A stretch of 9,726 nt of DNA from Porphyromonadaceae bacterium UBA7572. GTDB lineage: Bacteria > Bacteroidota > Bacteroidia > Bacteroidales > Muribaculaceae. The stretch covers positions 1-9,726 of the forward strand of contig DLLC01000019.1 in the NCBI GenBank assembly GCA_002476625.1, written 5' to 3'. The position numbers and the translations under genes were made by a program. Every line of letters starts with the position of its first letter. The first letter of the stretch is position 1. Shown here piece after piece: positions 6,781 through 9,726 of the stretch. The notes under the pieces were generated by a model. The model was not told the DNA's origin and searched no databases. It saw nothing but the letters and a program-made list of their open reading frames with translations.

Positions 6781-7989
6781 ATGCTTACAGGTAAGACCAT
6801 AGTACTGGGCGTGACGGGAAGTATCGCCGCCTACAAAATCGCAAACCTTGCCTCCATGCTCGTGAAGCTGGGGGCATGCGTGCATGTGGTGATGACACAA
6901 AACGCATGCCATTTCATCACGCCCACCACCTTTGAAACCCTAACGGGCAATAAGTGCCTCACCGACACGTTTGACCGCAACTTTGAATTCAAAGTGGAGC
7001 ACGTTTCGATTGCGCAAAAAGCCGACCTTGTACTGATAGCCCCTGCCACCGCCAATGTGATAGGCAAGCTGGCACACGGCATTTGCGACGACATGCTCAC
7101 CACCACCGTGTTTGCCACAAAAGCGCCGCGACTCGTGTCGCCCGCCATGAACACGGCCATGTGGGAAAACCCACTGTTGCAAGACAACCTGACCACACTG
7201 GAACACTACGGCTATGAAATCATCAGCCCGGCATGTGGCCGTCTGGCATGTGGCGATGTGGGTAGCGGGAAAATGCCATCGGAAAGCGAGCTATTAAGCC
7301 ACATTCTGCTGCGCATCGGCAAAGAGAAGGACTTGAAGGGCAAAAACATTCTGGTGAGCGCTGGACCTACCCAAGAGGCCATTGATCCCGTGAGATACAT
7401 CACCAACCACTCCAGCGGCAAGATGGGCTATGCATTGGCAAAGATGGCCATCATGCGTGGCGCTAAAGTGACGCTGGTCTCTGGTCCCGTAGGCATTGCG
7501 CCCTTTATGGGCACCGACTTGGTGAAAGTGACAAGCGCCGCCGAAATGTGCCAAGCCGTGACATCGCGGGCCCACGCTTACGACATAGTGATCATGTGCA
7601 GTGCAGTGGCCGACTTCACGCCAAGCCACTACTCTGCTCAAAAAGTGAAGAAAGCCGAAGGCGGCGATGCGCTGTCTATACCACTGACACGCACCACCGA
7701 CATTCTTCTCACACTCGGCAAGCAAAAAAGAAAGGGGCAAACACTGGTAGGCTTTTCTATGGAGACAGAAAACTTGGTTGAAAACTCCAGAAAAAAACTG
7801 TGCAAGAAGAACGCCGACCTGATTTGCGCCAACTCTATCGGCGGCGGCGAAACCGGATTTGCGGTCGACACCAATAAGGTAACACTCATCTCAGAAAATG
7901 AAGTGAATGAGCTGCCACTATGCTCGAAAGAAGAAACTGCCGACCTCATCCTTTCATACATCATGCAGATGCAGCATACGAAATCATAG
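6781..7989 (+). CDS. coaBC: Bifunctional phosphopantothenoylcysteine decarboxylase/phosphopantothenate--cysteine ligase
   Basis: Two-domain Dfp enzyme that makes 4'-phosphopantetheine from 4'-phosphopantothenate. The CoaB part adds cysteine using a nucleotide triphosphate; the FMN-dependent CoaC part decarboxylates the product. The 402-aa length is normal. CoaC domain (1-180): VLGVTGSIAAYK (8-19), VEHVSIAQ with the catalytic H74, IAPATANVIGKLA (86-98), SPAMNTAMW (120-128) with N124, and GRLACGDVGSGKM (153-165) with the proton-donating C157. CoaB domain (188-395): ILVSAGPTQEAIDPVR (190-205), ITNHSSGKMG (207-216) with N209, MCSAVADFTP (272-281) and the lysine-rich SAQKVKK (285-291), then LVGFSMET (322-329). 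All key residues are intact. It sits between panD and coaX, so the operon carries both halves of CoA precursor synthesis. Confidence 0.98.
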   Translation: MLTGKTIVLGVTGSIAAYKIANLASMLVKLGACVHVVMTQNACHFITPTTFETLTGNKCLTDTFDRNFEFKVEHVSIAQKADLVLIAPATANVIGKLAHGICDDMLTTTVFATKAPRLVSPAMNTAMWENPLLQDNLTTLEHYGYEIISPACGRLACGDVGSGKMPSESELLSHILLRIGKEKDLKGKNILVSAGPTQEAIDPVRYITNHSSGKMGYALAKMAIMRGAKVTLVSGPVGIAPFMGTDLVKVTSAAEMCQAVTSRAHAYDIVIMCSAVADFTPSHYSAQKVKKAEGGDALSIPLTRTTDILLTLGKQKRKGQTLVGFSMETENLVENSRKKLCKKNADLICANSIGGGETGFAVDTNKVTLISENEVNELPLCSKEETADLILSYIMQMQHTKS

Positions 7990-8010
7990 AATATATTATT
8001 ACACAGACCG

Positions 8011-8781
8011 ATGCGACTACTGGTAGATATAGGAAACTCCACCACTGTGATTGCCATCGCCAAACCCGATGGAAGCATAGAAAGCACTTGGCGCTTTAAA
8101 ACACAAAAAAACGGCACCAGCTACATTTTCCGCAACGAAATTTTGGAAGGCTTTACCCCACGCAGCATTTCTCCGGAGCAAATTGAGGCAGTGGTGATTT
8201 CGTCGGTTGTGCCTGAGATGAAAGAGGAGTTTTCCGATGCCGTGGTGTCGGCAGTGGGAGTCACGCCGCATTTTTTCAGCGTGGCCGATGCCCAAAAAGT
8301 CATCCACATTGATGTGGAAGCCCCTTCACAGTTAGGTAACGACCGCGTGGCCGACGCTATAGGCGCCGTAGCCTGCTATGGGGCACCGGCAATCGTGATC
8401 GACATGGGGACCGCCACCACTGTGGGCGTAGTGAACGAGAACAGGCATTTTCTGGGCGGTATGATTATTCCCGGCGTGAAGACCTCACTGACAGCGCTCA
8501 CCACCAGGGCTTCCCAACTGCCCAACATCAACATAGAGAAGCCCAAAAGCATTATCGGGCGTAACACCATTGAGTGTATGCAAAGCGGAATCGTACACGG
8601 GACTGTGGCAATGATTGATGGCGTTATCGATATCATACTCCCCACACTACACAGCACGAAAGTCTCCATCGTGGCAACGGGCGGAATGTCGAAACTCATT
8701 ATGCCGCACTGTAAGCACCACATCATCATTGAGCCACACCTGCAATTTAAAGGCATCTTCCATGCCACCAAAGAATTATGA
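8011..8781 (+). CDS. coaX: Type III pantothenate kinase
   Basis: Phosphorylates pantothenate to 4'-phosphopantothenate, the substrate of CoaBC. It is an ASKHA-fold kinase; known members need a monovalent cation, have a high ATP Km and escape feedback inhibition by CoA. The 256-aa protein is of normal length. Visible motifs: LLVDIGNSTT (3-12) with D6 in the phosphate-1 loop, VISSVVPEM (62-70), LGNDRVADAIGA (108-119) with the catalytic D111, IVIDMGTATTVGVV (128-141), LGGMIIPGVKTSL (148-160) and ATGGMSKLI (222-230). It starts 21 bases after coaBC, and its TGA overlaps the ATG of the DUF2520 gene (ATGA), so the two are probably translationally coupled. Confidence 0.97.
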   Translation: MRLLVDIGNSTTVIAIAKPDGSIESTWRFKTQKNGTSYIFRNEILEGFTPRSISPEQIEAVVISSVVPEMKEEFSDAVVSAVGVTPHFFSVADAQKVIHIDVEAPSQLGNDRVADAIGAVACYGAPAIVIDMGTATTVGVVNENRHFLGGMIIPGVKTSLTALTTRASQLPNINIEKPKSIIGRNTIECMQSGIVHGTVAMIDGVIDIILPTLHSTKVSIVATGGMSKLIMPHCKHHIIIEPHLQFKGIFHATKEL

Positions 8782-9557
8782 AAGCAGTTATCATTGGTTC
8801 GGGGAATTTAGCCACGCACCTTGCTCTTGCACTGAATGATGCAGGAGTGAACATAGAGCAAGTGTATAGCAGAGATATGGAGCACGCTCAGGCACTCTCT
8901 CTCCGTCTCCACCATTGCGAAGCCATCAGTTCCCTCTCACACATCACACCAGACGCCCACATCTACATCATCGCCATTAAAGACGACGCCATAGCCGGTG
9001 TGGCACAGCAAATATCTGCCGTGGTAAAAAATGGTATAGTCATACACACCGCCGGCAGCGTGGCAATGGATGTGCTGAAGCCTGCGGCAAGGCATTACGG
9101 TGTGTTATATCCTATGCAGACCTTTTCTAAAAACCGAGAAGTGAATTTCTCTGGCGTGCCCTGCTTCATAGAGTCATCCGACACCAAAACACTAAGCACA
9201 ATCAAGACGATAGCAGAAAAAATCTGCCACACGGTGCAGGTTGCCGACTCTCATAAGCGTGAAAGGCTGCATTTGGCCGCAGTGTTTGTCAACAACCTTG
9301 TCAATCACTGCTACCGCATGGCGGAGTGCGTGCTTGAGGAGCAAAACATTGATTTCAACCTGCTCCTGCCACTCATTACCGAAACCGCACGCAAAGTGCA
9401 CACCATGCGTCCTAAAGAGGCTCAAACTGGGCCAATGGTGCGCTACGATGTGAAAGTGATGAACAAGCAAATAAATATGCTGAAAGACGAGCGGCAGAAA
9501 GAAATATACCGCTTAATGGCAGCAGACATCCACTCCGACTACCCCCCAAACCACTAA
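8778..9557 (+). CDS. Rossmann-fold and DUF2520 protein, candidate ketopantoate reductase (PanG type)
   Basis: Residues 1-115 form an NAD(P)-binding Rossmann domain: VIIGSGNLATHLALAL (4-19) carries the GxGNxA dinucleotide loop, then VYSRD (29-33), IYIIAIKDDAI (62-72) and IVIHTAGS (87-94), ending with LYPMQTFS (110-117). Residues 120-259 match the mainly helical DUF2520 domain, with the conserved HLAAVFVNNLVNH (165-177) and AQTGPMVRYD (215-224). The architecture resembles 6-phosphogluconate dehydrogenase/ketopantoate-reductase-like enzymes. As I recall, PanG ketopantoate reductase of Francisella and its Enterococcus and Clostridioides homologues belong to this type. Its place at the end of a pan-coa operon, with a four-base overlap with coaX and no panE in view, supports reduction of ketopantoate to pantoate. 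The family call is firm; the enzymatic role is inferred, so no gene symbol is given. Confidence 0.92.
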   Translation: MKAVIIGSGNLATHLALALNDAGVNIEQVYSRDMEHAQALSLRLHHCEAISSLSHITPDAHIYIIAIKDDAIAGVAQQISAVVKNGIVIHTAGSVAMDVLKPAARHYGVLYPMQTFSKNREVNFSGVPCFIESSDTKTLSTIKTIAEKICHTVQVADSHKRERLHLAAVFVNNLVNHCYRMAECVLEEQNIDFNLLLPLITETARKVHTMRPKEAQTGPMVRYDVKVMNKQINMLKDERQKEIYRLMAADIHSDYPPNH

Positions 9558-9726
9558 AAAGCTCCTTCCTCTATTGGAAAATCCAAAATAATAACTAATT
9601 TAGAAACATCTGAATAGAATTGTGAAAACCAACAAGAATTCCATGTTGTTCAAAACCAATTATTCTAACAATGGGATTGAGAACTATCTTTAGCATTTGG
9701 ATAGTCCACAAAAGGCGGACAGCCTG
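9558..9726. other. AT-rich region after the operon; partial minus-strand frame at the edge
   Basis: Composition turns distinctly AT-rich after the last stop codon. A short inverted repeat, TTGGA-AAA-TCCAA (9574-9586), lies 16 bases past the stop but has no downstream T-run, so it is a poor terminator. On the minus strand one frame is open from the right edge to a TAG at 9595-9597 (43 codons, ending IQMFLN), rich in Ile/Leu/Val. It could be the tail of a convergent gene or chance. TATCTTTA (9685-9692) is one base off a plus-strand -7 element but lacks a -33 element. No family is recognised. Confidence 0.35.

Overview
The window reads as chromosomal DNA of a member of the Bacteroidota, most likely order Bacteroidales. 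The evidence is several promoters of the Bacteroidota sigma-ABfr type (TTTG or TTG, 19-20 bases, TAnnTTTG), little use of strong Shine-Dalgarno sequences, and the protein families present (GHL10/DUF187 secreted hydrolase, Rossmann-DUF2520 protein, type III pantothenate kinase). Genes are moderately GC-rich and intergenic DNA is clearly AT-richer. I see no insertion sequence, tRNA or CRISPR array.

Left region (1-585): no convincing protein gene. A strong leftward promoter (255-285) fires off the left edge into a stretch with at least three potential RNA hairpins. This may be the leader of a stable-RNA operon, or the start of a protein gene cut by the window. Region 586-1173: a small TerB-like protein gene on the minus strand, back-to-back promoters, and a possible 39-codon ORF. 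Region 1170-4520: a secreted GHL10 glycosidase-like protein followed by an inner-membrane phosphoethanolamine-transferase-like protein, apparently co-transcribed.

Region 4530-9557 is the core of the window: one apparent promoter followed by six closely spaced, co-directional genes, panB, panC, panD, coaBC, coaX and a Rossmann-DUF2520 gene. PanB makes ketopantoate, PanC joins pantoate to the beta-alanine made by PanD, CoaX phosphorylates pantothenate, and CoaBC adds cysteine and decarboxylates to 4'-phosphopantetheine. The only reaction missing between PanB and PanC is ketopantoate reduction. The last gene, which overlaps coaX by four bases, encodes an NAD(P)-binding protein of the type to which I believe the PanG ketopantoate reductases belong. 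The likely reading is that the operon is self-contained from 2-ketoisovalerate to 4'-phosphopantetheine, lacking only CoaD and CoaE. A perfect 12-bp palindrome in the panB leader is a candidate regulatory site.

Right edge (9558-9726): AT-rich DNA with no clear gene. One open frame on the minus strand enters from beyond the edge.
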